64,000 nt of DNA. Origin: Nymphaea colorata (lineage: Eukaryota; Streptophyta; Magnoliopsida; Nymphaeales; Nymphaeaceae). The stretch is from positions 17,746,600 to 17,810,599 of the forward strand of contig NC_045150.1 of assembly GCF_008831285.2 (NCBI RefSeq), read 5' to 3'. The position numbers were made by a program, and so were the translations under genes. This document shows positions 23,612-34,420 of the stretch, one piece after another. Position 1 is the first letter of the stretch. Every line of letters begins with the position of its first letter. Under the pieces are notes generated by a model. That model had not been told where the DNA came from. It saw only the letters and a list, made by a program, of their open reading frames with translations, and ran no database searches.

Positions 23612-23959
23612 TTACAAGAAAAGGTACAATATTTTCCCCCACAAAGTGATGCAAATAAAAAAAGAGAAACGCGACACTAAATTCCAGAACATATGAAAGT
23701 GGGCATCCCCAAAAAACAAATAGTCGAGCAAGAGGTAATAACAAATCATTACTTCTCCGTGGACAGATAGATAATTTACATAAGTGTCGACAGAAGCATC
23801 AACGTTAAATACATAGCACAGACAAAATGTAACTTTCACCATGTCTATTGTTTTAAACAAAAAGGTTCTTCCAAAATTTGATGATTGTATTTCTTCATAT
23901 ATGTCTCTTGAACGACCCTCGAACATGACATAATACTTATGTCGCGGCTTCATCTTCAA
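23612..23959 (-). other. Open frame of unknown meaning in the Harbinger element
   Basis: A 115-codon minus frame begins HKYYVMFEGR, a motif reminiscent of the N-terminal domain of some RNase H1-like proteins, and continues as hydrophobic, low-information sequence. It lies between the captured receptor exon and the transposase. The W and C residues that normally follow the motif are absent, so I do not assign a function. Confidence 0.2.
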
Positions 23960-24268
23960 TTACCTATGAACATAAACATATAGATCAGCTTGATGAACTC
24001 ATATTCTACATATAATAACTAACAAAAGTAAAACATAAACAAAACAAACATATGAATAACTAATAATCATCAACACAATTGTTTCCCCTTTGTCATAAGT
24101 TCCTACGCACCTACGATTTTGAAAATCCATGAACATTTAAAATGTTATTGAAGTGTGCAAGTCATTATTGGATCCTCGATGAATACTTTGTGCCGCACTT
24201 TCAAGTTCGGTTACAAATGATGTACTCTCATTTGCGTCGTCAGATGCACCTTCATCAAGGTCAAAATG

Positions 24269-25471
24269 TTATGCATGAGGATTATGTTCTATAATGAAAT
24301 TGTGTAGAACAGAGGTGGCTAACACAATCGCAACTTGTTTATGATAAAGAAATGATACTTGTGCTTTTAGTATAGGGAACCATCCTTTTAACCGACCAAA
24401 AGCTCGTTCAACGGTTGTTCTTAATGATGAATGATGATGATTAAACAGTTCCTCTGCAGATGTAACATGTCGTGCCCCCAGTGCATTAAATTTAGAGAGG
24501 TGGTATCAATGACCTCAATATGAAGTTAGTAAACCACGTATGTTTGGGTATCCTCCATCGCCAAGATAGTATTTCCCTACACAATAAAGTTATTATGAGT
24601 TTGACATCAAATAAATAGTAAGGTAAGACCTACACAACAATCTATTACTTGTTTATGAATGAGTAAATTGATAATATAACATGTAGGTATGACAAAAAGG
24701 TCGATCTCAGTGTTTAGTGCATTGTATAATAGTCTTGAATCTATCGCACTGTCTTCCCAACCCGCAAAAACATAGTGGAATCGCATGTCGAATCTGAATC
24801 CGACTACAGGCAAGACATTTTGTGAAAGAGTTCCTTCTCTATTACGAAACCTCGATTGTTCTAATGTACGTACCCAAACTGATATGTGAGTGACATCTAT
24901 AGCTCCTAAACAATCCTACGTGTAGTGAAAAATGTTAGTTGCACTGCATTTGTACAATTTAATATGTGATCATGAATTGGCTTACCTTAAAATATGGATA
25001 GAAACGAGGATTGAAGCGGATTTTGGATGGAGTGTCATCGTTCGGTCGGCTAATGTATTCTTTACCCAATTGACATAGTGCTCGTAGGATGAGGTTGACG
25101 TACTTACTAATTGTTTGACCAGAGTACTAGAACGTGTTTTGGCATGCACGATTGCGCTCATTATGGCCAACAGTAAGTAGAAAGATAGCAACTTGTTCTT
25201 CAATGTAGATTTCACGACCATCTTCTACTAAATTTTTCTCTTTCAAGATATTACATAGTGTAATAAACGAGTTGTGATCCATGCGCAGTAAGTCTAAGCA
25301 ATTTCTTGGATGGCCGTCAATGATATTTTGAACAAATTGACTACCAGCATTTCTATAAGGGTGAACAAGTTGCCTACGAGGATGTAGGAATCTAAAAAAC
25401 ATGATGACCAACACAAACATCATTTTCACCCATGACTGCAGCACTGGGTAGCACATACAAAAAGGTAACAT
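24269..25471 (-). pseudogene. PIF/Harbinger transposase (DDE_Tnp_4), three exons, nonsense mutated
   Basis: Exon 1 (about 25471-24986) has the N-terminal helical part with NSFITLCNILKEKNL and EEQVAIFLLTVGHNERNR. Exon 2 (24915-24681) carries DCLGAIDVTHI with the first catalytic Asp, then LPVVGFRFDMRFHYVFAGWE and DSAIDSRLLYNAL. Exon 3 (24576-24269) carries YYLGDGGYPNIRGLLTSY with the second Asp, then TTVERAFGRLKGWFPIL with the Glu, and HNFIIEHN near the stop. Introns have GT..AG borders. Stops interrupt the frame at 25127-25129 (TAG) and at 24515-24517 and 24506-24508 (TGA). Each is one C-to-T change from Gln or Arg codons expected in the family. The enzyme cuts and pastes the element at TWA targets; this copy cannot make it at full length. 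Confidence 0.85.
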
Positions 25472-25741
25472 TCATCATATCCAATCATATCATGTACGAA
25501 TAAAACATTCTAATATGCAAAGGGGAAAGGAATTAATAGCCATAAAACAAACATATTTGTATAAAGTATAAAGCAAGTTCAATAGCATGTTTTCAATTTC
25601 ATAGAAGTTAGAACGAACACAACAATGAATTATAAAGATGTAGGAGAAACGTACTACTTACTATTGTTGATTGAGATTATGCAGCAACCAAGGCACACGT
25701 TCGGTCGGCCGAAGTTTGAGGAAGATGATTGGCTTATTTCC

Positions 25742-26240
25742 CTACTCCATTAGCATCATGGCTCTTAAGTGCATGTCATTATCAATCTCTCCCGAGTCAA
25801 GCATTTCATGCAATATATCCAAACATTTGTCCATTGTTTGTGTTGTAGATGTGTTTATGATTGTTCGAAAACTATTGACTATGTCATGCAATGTCGATCT
25901 ATAGTCCACGTCATTCGTACTTAATCTTGCTCTTTTGTTTGATGAGTTTGTGGTCCTACTTTCAGATGCAGTAGGTTGTGAATCTTGTTGAACATGTGCC
26001 AGTGATGGTATAGGAGAATCACTATTCAACATTTGTGTGAAAGTATTTATCGTGAAATTAGGCGTATGGGTTATAGGGGTCTGAGGTGCATGATTAGACT
26101 GATGGTCTTCGGTCATCATGTACGAAGCACAATTACCACCATCACGACCTGTGGCAGTTGACTGACCATACACTTCATGTAACTCTTCATAGTGTTTTCT
26201 ATTTTTGCGCTCCTTTGAATTTCCGCCTGTCAGGGAATTT
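25742..26240 (-). pseudogene. Harbinger partner protein (Myb/SANT-like ORF), C-terminal exon
   Basis: After an acceptor (CAG before 26240) the frame reads KNRKHYEELHEVYGQSTATG, a conserved motif found after the Myb/SANT-like domain of plant Harbinger partner proteins. A Ser/Thr/Asn-rich middle follows, then DKCLDILHEMLDSGEIDNDM and a stop at 25742. The partner normally binds transposon ends and brings the transposase into the nucleus. The SANT domain itself should lie in an upstream exon between 26241 and about 27200, but I find no trace of it. The gene is therefore probably truncated. Orientation and order upstream of the transposase are normal for the superfamily. Confidence 0.7.
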
Positions 26241-27267
26241 CTGCAATTTGAATTTTAGTCATATATGTTGTATATAGTAATTGACATGATGATTGAGTAA
26301 CTGATGACATTGAGAACAAAAAAATCCAATGATATTATCAGAAACATAAAAAACATTCACACATTTCTACCACTGATACCGTAAGAGAATAGCAATGATA
26401 AATGATAATTTACTACGCATGTTAGCAACAATGAGTGGACTAAATGTTTCCTTCTAGGAAAGTAACCATCACAAATGAAAATAATCACAAAAGCTAAATT
26501 CTGCAATAATTAAATAAATAACATTCAAATGAATGAAGAAAGCAATTGAAGAAGAAGTCGAAGAGTCACCGAAACCCACAAGGAGTAAACAACTGAAGGC
26601 TTGGTCTGCCTCATTTTCAAGTGTCAACGGACATCCACAAATAAGAACAAAAGGATCTCAAGTAGGCTAAGATTCTGTTTCCAACAGAGCAGTGCTTTTC
26701 TGTTGATAGGTTTTGGCCCTTGACAGTTTTATTGCCCAAAAAATAAAATATATAGAGGGCAAAAAGTATGAAGCCCACCCACACAAGTACTGAGATACAA
26801 AAATTACACTGAAATTTAAGAGATGGGGTTCCAGCTTCATGTTCCATTATACCTTATGTAGAAGAAAAACAATAATTTTCGTGCTTTAAAACCCATTTCT
26901 CAGTCAAGGGATGGATGGCAAAAAAGCACATGCTTCTTCATCTTTGATAGGATCTGTTAAATTGATTATGTTTTCTTCCACTTCAATCTACATGCTACCA
27001 TAACATAATGTAAAGACCCGGAGACAACTGATTGACTAATAGTAAAAAGGGAAACGAGGAACACAGATATCATGAACTGTCATGAAAGGGTATTTCAAAA
27101 TTAGAACCAAATTATCTTTCTCGTATCAATTGTAACAGGATTCCAGGATGCATCAACAATTGATCAGGATATTCACTTCAAATCCTACAAAGAAATGCAT
27201 AAACTGGCACTAGATAAGCATGAGATGATAGGCTGCAATGGACGGTGGGAAAATGGCGGAGGAAGAG

Positions 27268-27270
<3 letters not shown>
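26241..27270. other. Element interior without recognisable exon
   Basis: AT-rich interior where the SANT exon would be expected. A 76-codon minus ORF at 26617-26847 is hydrophobic and unrecognised. Confidence 0.5.

Positions 27271-27300
<30 letters not shown>
27271..27300. repeat. (GA)n microsatellite
   Basis: Fifteen GA units; on the minus strand it is a CT run in the probable leader of the Harbinger genes. Confidence 0.95.
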
Positions 27301-27302
<2 letters not shown>

Positions 27303-27896
27303 CCTTTCACCCCTTCTAGACGTTGCGCTGCTGAGGAGATGCCCAAATCAAGCCGCTGGTGAGAACGCTGTGCAGGAGGAAGAACGCCGTGCTGGCGACT
27401 GATGTGTCTGAGGTAGCAGCAGGGGGAGAAGGGGAAAGGTGTGACGAAGGCAGGTTGGGTGAAAAAAAGACGTGAGGGTTTCAAGTGAGAGAGTGAGAGG
27501 GTTTTGAGCAAGACTCCTTTCAGCAGAATGCGAAAGGCGCGAGGAGGAAAACGGGCGGCGGTGTTGACGGTGCGGTGGGGTTGAGGAAGCAGCAGGGTAA
27601 GGCAGCTGCAGAGGATGAGCAGGGTGAGGCAGCTGTAGAGGATGAGAAGAGCAAGACGAGGAGAGAGACGCGAGGAGAAGCCTCAATGGGCAAAAAAACA
27701 TTTCTAGAAATTTTTTCCCACCTTTCAGGCGAAAAAAATTTTCGGAATGAAAAAATTTTCGGAAAAAAAAATTTCGAAAATGGGTTCAATGGTCATTTTT
27801 TCCTTCCCTTGTTTGATGGGAAGGAATTTTTTTAAAAAATTTGAATTATTTTTCCGGTTAAACAATACATTTCCAATGCATCAAACGCTACCTTCA

Positions 27897-29329
27897 GGCC
27901 AAAGGTTTCACAGTGTGAATAGTGAACCTATAGTCGACCAAACCTTTGTTCATCCATCTCTGATTACTTTGTTTCATATACATTACATGTTTCAGATTGA
28001 AACGGACTCACCTAGAACCGCTCAAAATTGAGAAGATGGGAGCATCCGTCTGGGAGCCAAAAGAACAGAAGGGGGTCAAAGAAAATGCCTTAGCAGGGCA
28101 CCAATTCTATACCTTTCCCTTTTTTTCTGTTAGAAGAATGGTGGAATTATGTTCGCAAGAATGATGCATGCTTACGTAGAATTAATATGCAACCATAGTA
28201 CCATGCTTTCAACAAGGCCATGCATAGCATTAGTTGGCTAACTAAGAAATAAGAATCAATACATCGACATCATGGATGGAGATAACATCATGTAGGTCAT
28301 ATAGCATAACTGGAGCCGATAGAATTGTACATGCATGTACGAACATTCATGTCACCTTTAATTGAAGCAGGCAAACATGACTTTTTACTAATGGATACAT
28401 GCAGCAATATAGGTATACCTGCATAACATGGCGAGCATGGTTCAGTTTGTGCATGCATACGATAGATATCAGTTGGATCTATGACATAAGCATCTAGATA
28501 GAACACATAGATTTAATAAGTAGACACGTAGCTGAAACAGAAAAGTAATGTTTACGTAATGATTATGCATGCATGTTTGATTGGTACTCTGAGATATTTG
28601 ACATAACTAGCACATTGGGATGCACTTCTAAACAGTCAAAACGGCATACTCTTATGTTGCTCAAACGCAAACTCTACTGCCGAAGAACATCGGAAACCTT
28701 GTTAATTTTGAAGGTCTAAAGGATACTGCTTATTGTTAATTTATTTCATCCTAGAAAAACTCACAACATGCTAGAAAAACTCAAAACATCCTAGAAAAAC
28801 TCTGATGTTTTTTTTTTTTTTTTGCCATAGCCATATCTAAACATCAGGTGAAAATTTAACGCTGGCTTGTAGTTTGGCATGAGAACTCAAATTTTTTTTA
28901 GCAATTCAAAATAAATATCAGTTTATAAGAATCTATAAAATTTTCAGTTGATCAAAGTTTTATTGCTGATATTGCGAACTCAAACAAACACGATCTTTAT
29001 GTTGAAGAACCTAGAACAATATATATATATATATATATATATAACACTCAATTGGGGATAATGCTCAGAGATTGTACACTTGTACACGGTGAACCTACAG
29101 TCAATTAGACAAGGTAAGATTTTGAACCCTTTCATGTTTGGCTGTCATATATTTAGATTCATGAAGTTTGTCTTGCTAGCTTCAGCAAATCTCAGTTCCA
29201 CTTGCTTTTCAATCTAAGCAGCCAAAGATCGATAATAGATTTTTCATCTTCATCTACATTTTGCAATCTAGCTAGCTCTTATTTTTGCCCTTATCTTGTT
29301 GCAGTTTAAGTTAGATAGGTTGCTTTCTA
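27897..29329. other. No recognisable gene
   Basis: AT-rich spacer. It contains three tandem 20-bp units (CATCCTAGAAAAACTCACAA and variants) at 28747-28803 and a short (TA)n at 29019-29042. Confidence 0.6.
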
Positions 29330-30415
29330 AGATATAAAACGCAATGGAGCTTGTTAGAGTGTAGTTGAAGCCCCAAGGGCAAAAGCCTCATTATGTGGAG
29401 CATGTTGTCTCTACTTAATGTAAATGTCTTATGCTATTTGAGTATTGATTGCTGCTATTTGAGTTATTGTCAGTCTTATTAGTATTACCATGTTATTTGC
29501 ATATAACTTTTAGGACAATTGTCCATTTTCATTGATTCGGTTATATTTTCAAATTTTAGCCAGCAATTCATGGCAGTATACAATGTTGTTAAGCAGAACA
29601 AGGCAAAGCAATGTGCCAAGCCAGTAAGCAAGGTGTAGCTAAGTGATGTGTAGGGAAGCGTAAGTTTCATGACAAAAATAATCTAATATATAATATCCAC
29701 AAAAATCATGTAAAAATAAAAGGGAAATCCAAGAACATTTTTTTCTCACGCCAAAATCAGAAATGAATGATGACATTGTTTTGCTATTTGCTAGAAAATT
29801 TAGTTAGTTGCTATTAACAATTATACATCAAAATTTGTGAAATATTTAATACCTTATAGATATTGCAGATGAAAAAGAAAAAGCATTACTTTGGTTTATT
29901 TAAACAACATACTTGTGAGAGCACCTATTTCATGCAATGCTTACAAGTTCAATAAATTCACTAAACTCTGTGATTTCTATCCAACATTTAATAACTTACA
30001 CTATTTCATTCAACATACAACGTTTTATAAGTTCAACATTCGCTGATGTTATCTAATTCTACGATGCCACTGAGAAAAAAAGTAAACAACATAAAAATAA
30101 AAAATATCCAAGCATTAATTACAAAATAGGCAGGGAGACCTGAGCGATAAGTAGACACTTGAGGTGCACCCTCGCCTCAAACAACAATGGGTATATACTG
30201 ATTGGCGACTGGGTATAGGAACATATAGCAGTGTCAAAAACCACCGTTGTAGATTTATAGCGGTGAAAATTTATACCAGTGAGATAAAACACCGGTATAA
30301 GTACATTTAGCAGCGAAGATAATCACCGGTACAAGTTTCTTATGGCGGCGACTAAATCACCGCTACAAATTTTTACCGGCGAACCGGTATAACTGAAATC
30401 CTTTTATACCAACAA
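29330..30415 (+). repeat. Composite repeat, copy C (first part)
   Basis: Collinear with copy A from about 11085 to 12000: GCCTCATTATGTGGAGC, ATGTTGTTAAGCAGAACAAG, TAATCTAATATATAATATCC, GAGACCTGAGCGATAAG, then the palindromic TATAGCGGTGA array (30185-30410). It runs directly into a nucleoredoxin fragment. The KAS segment is not present. Confidence 0.7.
30185..30410. repeat. Palindromic TATAGCGGTGA array (copy C)
   Basis: The best developed of the three arrays. Units like ACCGCTACAAATTTTTACC and TTTATAGCGGTGAAAATTT alternate in direct and inverted form. Confidence 0.65.
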
Positions 30416-30418
30416 CAG

Positions 30419-30887
30419 GTTAAAGTCAATCATCTGGAAGGGAAGGTTGTTGGCCTCTATTTCTCCGCAATCTTGGTGTGGCCTATGCCAATGATGCATT
30501 CCCAAACTCATGAATGCATGTGAAGAGCTTCCTCAAAAAGGTGATTTTGAGGTTGCACTTGTATTGGCTGATTTTGACCATGAGCAATTTGACAAATACT
30601 TCTAAAAACTGCCGTAGTTGACCGTTCCGTTCCCTGATTCAGACACCAAATCGGCTCTCGATCAGATCATTGAGGTCTCAGGGATCCCGTATCTTGTCAT
30701 TCTTGATGGCAATGGTTGCTCGAACCTACGTGCAGATTGTGACTTCGACCTTCATCCAGTGTGTGCTTTAAAAGCAGCGGCAGATGTTGGTGCTCAAGAT
30801 GATGAGAATACAGTTGGCTATAAAGAACAAGATGAACCATCCAATGAAGGTTTGGTTTGTGATGGTGAGACCTGCCGCAAGGCCTGA
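30419..30887 (+). pseudogene. NRX1: Nucleoredoxin (NRX1 type) pseudogene with internal deletion
   Basis: After an AG acceptor the sequence reads VKVNHLEGKVVGLYFSA, then a +1 insertion near 30471, then SWCGLCQ, a stop, and CIPKLMNACEELPQKGDFEV. It goes on to VPFPDSDTKSALDQIIEVSG and IPYLVILDGNG, the second half of a thioredoxin fold. The next residues are CDFDLHPVCALKA from the C1-like zinc finger at the far C-terminus, so a large central part has been deleted. The end CDGETCRKA-stop is that of plant NRX1, a disulfide reductase protecting antioxidant enzymes. The redox site is WCGLC instead of WCGPC. Additional stops sit around 30486, 30603 and 30615. Not functional as NRX, though the last 89 codons (30618-30887) are open. 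Confidence 0.8.
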
Positions 30888-32278
30888 AGGAAGAACACCC
30901 CTTCGTTTTGAACCAAATAATACTCGCATCGTGATTCTTTTACCGTATCCGCTTGCTCTGGCTTAACTGCTTAGTTGCATATTTATTTGGCATCCACAGC
31001 ACACGCATACTCCACTTTTTCAATTGCCTTGTGGCAGAAATCATATGAGAAACTTCAAAAGAAAATGGTTGTATCCCCTTTGTCATCCGTCGTATGCATG
31101 TGAGAATTGGCATTCTCTTACTAGGTAAGCACAATTAATTTATTTCCATGCTATATATATACTACCTTATTGTAACTCTTTGTTTTTCTAAAATTAGAAC
31201 TCGATTTTGTTGTAAATTACTAGTTCTTGTAAATAGTATTTTATTGAAGATCATTGCGCATCTCCCTCAAAATTGCCAATATTTATGAATATAGACAGCC
31301 CTCTGGTTTTGCTTATTGGAGAAGTATAACGGTGTAGTTTATTGCATATAACAAAGGCGAAACCAAGATGCATGTCAGTTTTCGACATACAGCTCAAAGA
31401 AAAGGCTGGCTTAAGCAGTGTCAATATTATATGATTCTTTTTACTTGTAAAATTCATGTTACATGTTCAAGAAACATGATTTTTGTGTTGGTTTGTATAT
31501 CTTAGAAAATGCGTATTCGACAATTTCATAGGTGTTTTGTTGTTAAAAAAAAAAAAGCACACGAAACATAACATTTGGTTGGAGTAGTCGTAAAATGAGG
31601 TTGCAGATTTAAAATACACGCGCACACACATACACTTACATATACAAAGATCACTAAATTTGTAAACTTGGTCAATCAAAGACTATTTGAACTGATTATT
31701 GATCAATCAATCAATTTGATTAATGTTTTAAAGTATCATATGTAGAATTGCTTTCTAACGCCAAGCTACAAATTATCATTTATCATTTTGGAGAAGATAC
31801 ATCAAAAAGGCTGAAGCCCCTGCTCTCGAGGCCAAAGACTAGTTGGTGGCATGTGTGGACTTATAATTATTGCCTTCAACTTCAACTCAAGATTAGTAGC
31901 ATCTGCCACCATTTGTAGCTCAATGAGTAGTGTCTATGAGTCAACCGGTTTAATGTCTGGATTGCAATCGGTCTTCCAATCAAGTTCGAAAAAAGTCAAG
32001 AAAATTTAATGTCTAGATCAGTGGTGGGATATGGGATTTTAGGTTGAGGTTGCACAGATTCAAAATATCATAGATCTTTCAGTAAAATTATTGAAGTTTA
32101 CTGATATATAAATAAACCAATGATTTAGATATCTATATATAAATAAATAAATTTTCTGAGGCTATGTGAAACTGCCCACATAAGAAGCACACGAGGGTCG
32201 GCCACTTGTTTTGATCATGTATTAAGATATGATCATTAGATTTGGTGACTCAGCGGTTTTAGGTTACCCTCGTAAAAG
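30888..32278. other. No recognisable gene
   Basis: The first few hundred bases may be 3' flank of the nucleoredoxin gene carried along. The rest is AT-rich with short ORFs only. Confidence 0.5.
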
Positions 32279-32410
32279 ATTATTTCTCCGCAACTTGGTG
32301 TGGCCCATGCCAACGATGCATTCCCAAACTCATGAATGCATGTGAAGAGCTTTCTGAAAGAGGTGATTTTGAGGTTGCATTTGTATCGGCTAATGCAGAC
32401 CAGGATTTCT
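32279..32410 (+). pseudogene. NRX1: Nucleoredoxin fragment, copy 2, with intact WCGPC
   Basis: Reads YFSATWCGPCQRCIPKLMNA followed by CEELSERGDFEVAFVSANAD. This is the first half of a nucleoredoxin thioredoxin fold with the active-site cysteines intact and no stop. At about 32400 it passes into DNA shared with the tail of copy A, still in an open frame to 32526. It is closely similar to the same part of the 30419 copy, without that copy's frameshift, so it is a separate copy. Too short to fold as an enzyme. Confidence 0.75.
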
Positions 32411-32890
32411 GGCATGCTAACGTGTTAATGAATCCTTATATAAGACAAAAAGCTTTAATTCAAATTGGTTTCGAAAATGTTGGTCCTTTTTACTATTATT
32501 TTGGCGGTTATCATTATATTATTTAAAAACACATCTAGACTGAGGAAGATTAGGTTAAGATATGTTTCCTATCAAACTAATCTCGAGATTACACCTATAA
32601 GATCATATTGAACCTATTAAATTTATTTTGGTTGGGCAGAAGACAAATGCAGCTCTGTTGAAAATCTAGGAAAACTAATAATAAATTGTTGGGGATGGGG
32701 TAGGGTAAGATTAGTGATCAGAGAGGCTGGGTGAGTTGATGTTGTGGCAATGAAGAAAAAAAGACCATGCCGGTTGATTATAGATGGTAGCCAGTATTTT
32801 TATTGACAAAAATTTTTAAATTCTAATTTCATCTATTAGGATTGGCTCTCTTCCCTTTCGTATAAGACTTCAATCAATCCTAAAATCCTC
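32400..32890 (+). repeat. Composite repeat, copy C (tail)
   Basis: Matches copy A 12285-12750, for example TTTAATTCAAATTGGTTTC, GGTCCTTTTTACTATT, GGTTAAGATATGTTTCCTAT and GGGGATGGGGTAG, ending at GACTTCAATCAAT. Confidence 0.75.
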
Positions 32891-33246
32891 CCTTCGCCTC
32901 GGTTCGTCCATGTTAATCACGTTCTAAACAATTTAAAAATTAGGGGTACTTGTGTTACTCTGTCAAGAGGGAGACAGAGGTATTTTCATGCTTAAGGATA
33001 CTTAAATAAATAAAATGTAAAATCTTCCTCATATATTGCAAGTGCCATTTTATAAAACTTGCTAGTTGCATATATGGATATGATTTCCAAGTCAACAACC
33101 TTGTTCTTCATATATTGGCAAGACAAGCCCACATTGCTAAACCTATAGATCCAATTTATATTTTTTGATTTAATTCATACTTAATGTTTAGAAAAACGAT
33201 CATTGTTTTTAAAATTTGGGAGAAAAATAAATAACTTTCATATTAT
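32891..33246. other. No recognisable gene
   Basis: AT-rich spacer; nothing seen. Confidence 0.6.
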
Positions 33247-33393
33247 GCAGCAGGGCAAGAAAGAAAAAATGCGGGGAGAATTGTGATCAACACAAGCTCC
33301 ATTGCAGGTGTATTCATGGTTGTATGTGCCCCATGCTTAGTTCGAAAGAGAATAAGACACATGGGTTTGACATCGAAGGCAGTAAAACAGTAA
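33247..33393 (+). pseudogene. Possible short-chain dehydrogenase/reductase remnant
   Basis: An open frame reads NAGRIVINTSSIAGVF, matching the beta-strand and catalytic-serine region (G-x-I-V-N-x-S-S-x-A-G) of classical SDR enzymes, followed 30 residues later by MGLTSKAV, where the YxxxK-type segment would lie. The catalytic tyrosine is not preserved and the frame stops at 33393. No cofactor-binding exon was found nearby. The similarity is short, so this may be a chance match or an old fragment. Confidence 0.35.
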
Positions 33394-34084
33394 GGCACAA
33401 AGACTTGGTATTCTAATAGGAGTAGATCTATAAAAATATAAGAGTATCAAAATCTGGGGATAGCATCAAAGTAGTAAAAATAGAAATATGAATAAAAAGA
33501 CCAATTAATTCATTTCGGGAAACATGATTATTATAAATATAAATTGGGGCTTATTGAAGAGTCCAAGTCGCTAAAAAAAACCATTACAGATATATCAGAT
33601 CTATGTAATTCAAATGAAAAATGTATGACTTGCCATGCTAAATAGAATACACCTACCTCATCCTGTTTTTGCAAGAGACCTGTAGAGAAACTATTGAAAG
33701 ATGTCCTTTCGCCTTATATCTAGTATTTTATAAGCATTATAGTTATTATTTCTAAAGAAAAAAACAGTGGTGCAATCACATCGTCGAGAGCGGAGAAGCC
33801 AGTCTTTCATCCACATGCCATGTCTACATCAAGATATATCTTTATTTACCTTGGATATTTCCTTGAGGCAGGGAAGAAATTTCAAGTTCTTGCTATCAGT
33901 TGACTGAAAGAAATTTTGAAAGATCTTCGATATGAGCAATGCGGAGAAGTTCAATGAAGTTGAGAAAGCTTGGGAAAGGATATTACATTGACTTTGACAA
34001 TTAAGCATTTTCAAGGTTCAACAATGAAATACTATGAGAGGAAACCCTCATATTCTATAAGTTTCTGACAGGATATAAAAAAAA
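33394..34084. other. No recognisable gene
   Basis: AT-rich, nothing seen. Confidence 0.6.
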
Positions 34085-34420
34085 AAAGCACCTAAAGGTG
34101 ATAGAATGAGGTTCCTCCAAACCAACCTCAAAAAGTGCTAAAAAGAAAAAGAAGAAAGAAAAGGGAGCACCGAGAGGGGGATTTCTGTAGTATCACTGAG
34201 CTGAAGGTAATGGAAGGGCTTCCTTGCAGGGGAATTTCACTACTGACACTAAGCTGAAGGTGATGGAATGAGTTTTCTTCAAGCAAACCTCAAAAGTGCT
34301 AAAAAAAAAAAACAAAATAAACATCAAGAGGTGGGGAATTTCTCTATTGTAAATAAGCTGAAGGTGATAGAATCTTTCCTCCAAGCAAACCTCGTACGTA
34401 CTTTAAAAAAAAAACGAAAA
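34085..34420 (+). repeat. Degenerate tandem minisatellite
   Basis: Three to four units of roughly 55-140 bp share GCTGAAGGTGATAGAATG, TTCCTCCAAGCAAACCTCA and AAAGTGCTAAAAA, at about 34092, 34200 (shorter), 34255 and 34359, with variable A-runs between them. Confidence 0.75.

Larger units (their letters stand above)
22255..27893 (-). mobile_element. PIF/Harbinger transposon, about 5.6 kb
   Basis: The left end reads AGTAGTGTTTGATG and the right end, reversed, AGGTAGCGTTTGATG, giving imperfect terminal inverted repeats. They are flanked by TTA (22252-22254) and TCA (27894-27896), a likely decayed 3-bp target duplication. Inside, on the minus strand from right to left: a CT-rich leader (27250-27700), the SANT-type partner ORF without its N-terminal half, the transposase (three exons, all catalytic residues, three stops), and a captured cytokinin-receptor exon. 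The ends are inferred by eye; family assignment through the transposase is secure. Confidence 0.75.

Noticed and set aside
23612-23959. KYYVMFEGR motif as an RNase H1/viroplasmin-type N-terminal domain
   Set aside because: Only ten residues fit and the usual Trp and Cys are missing.
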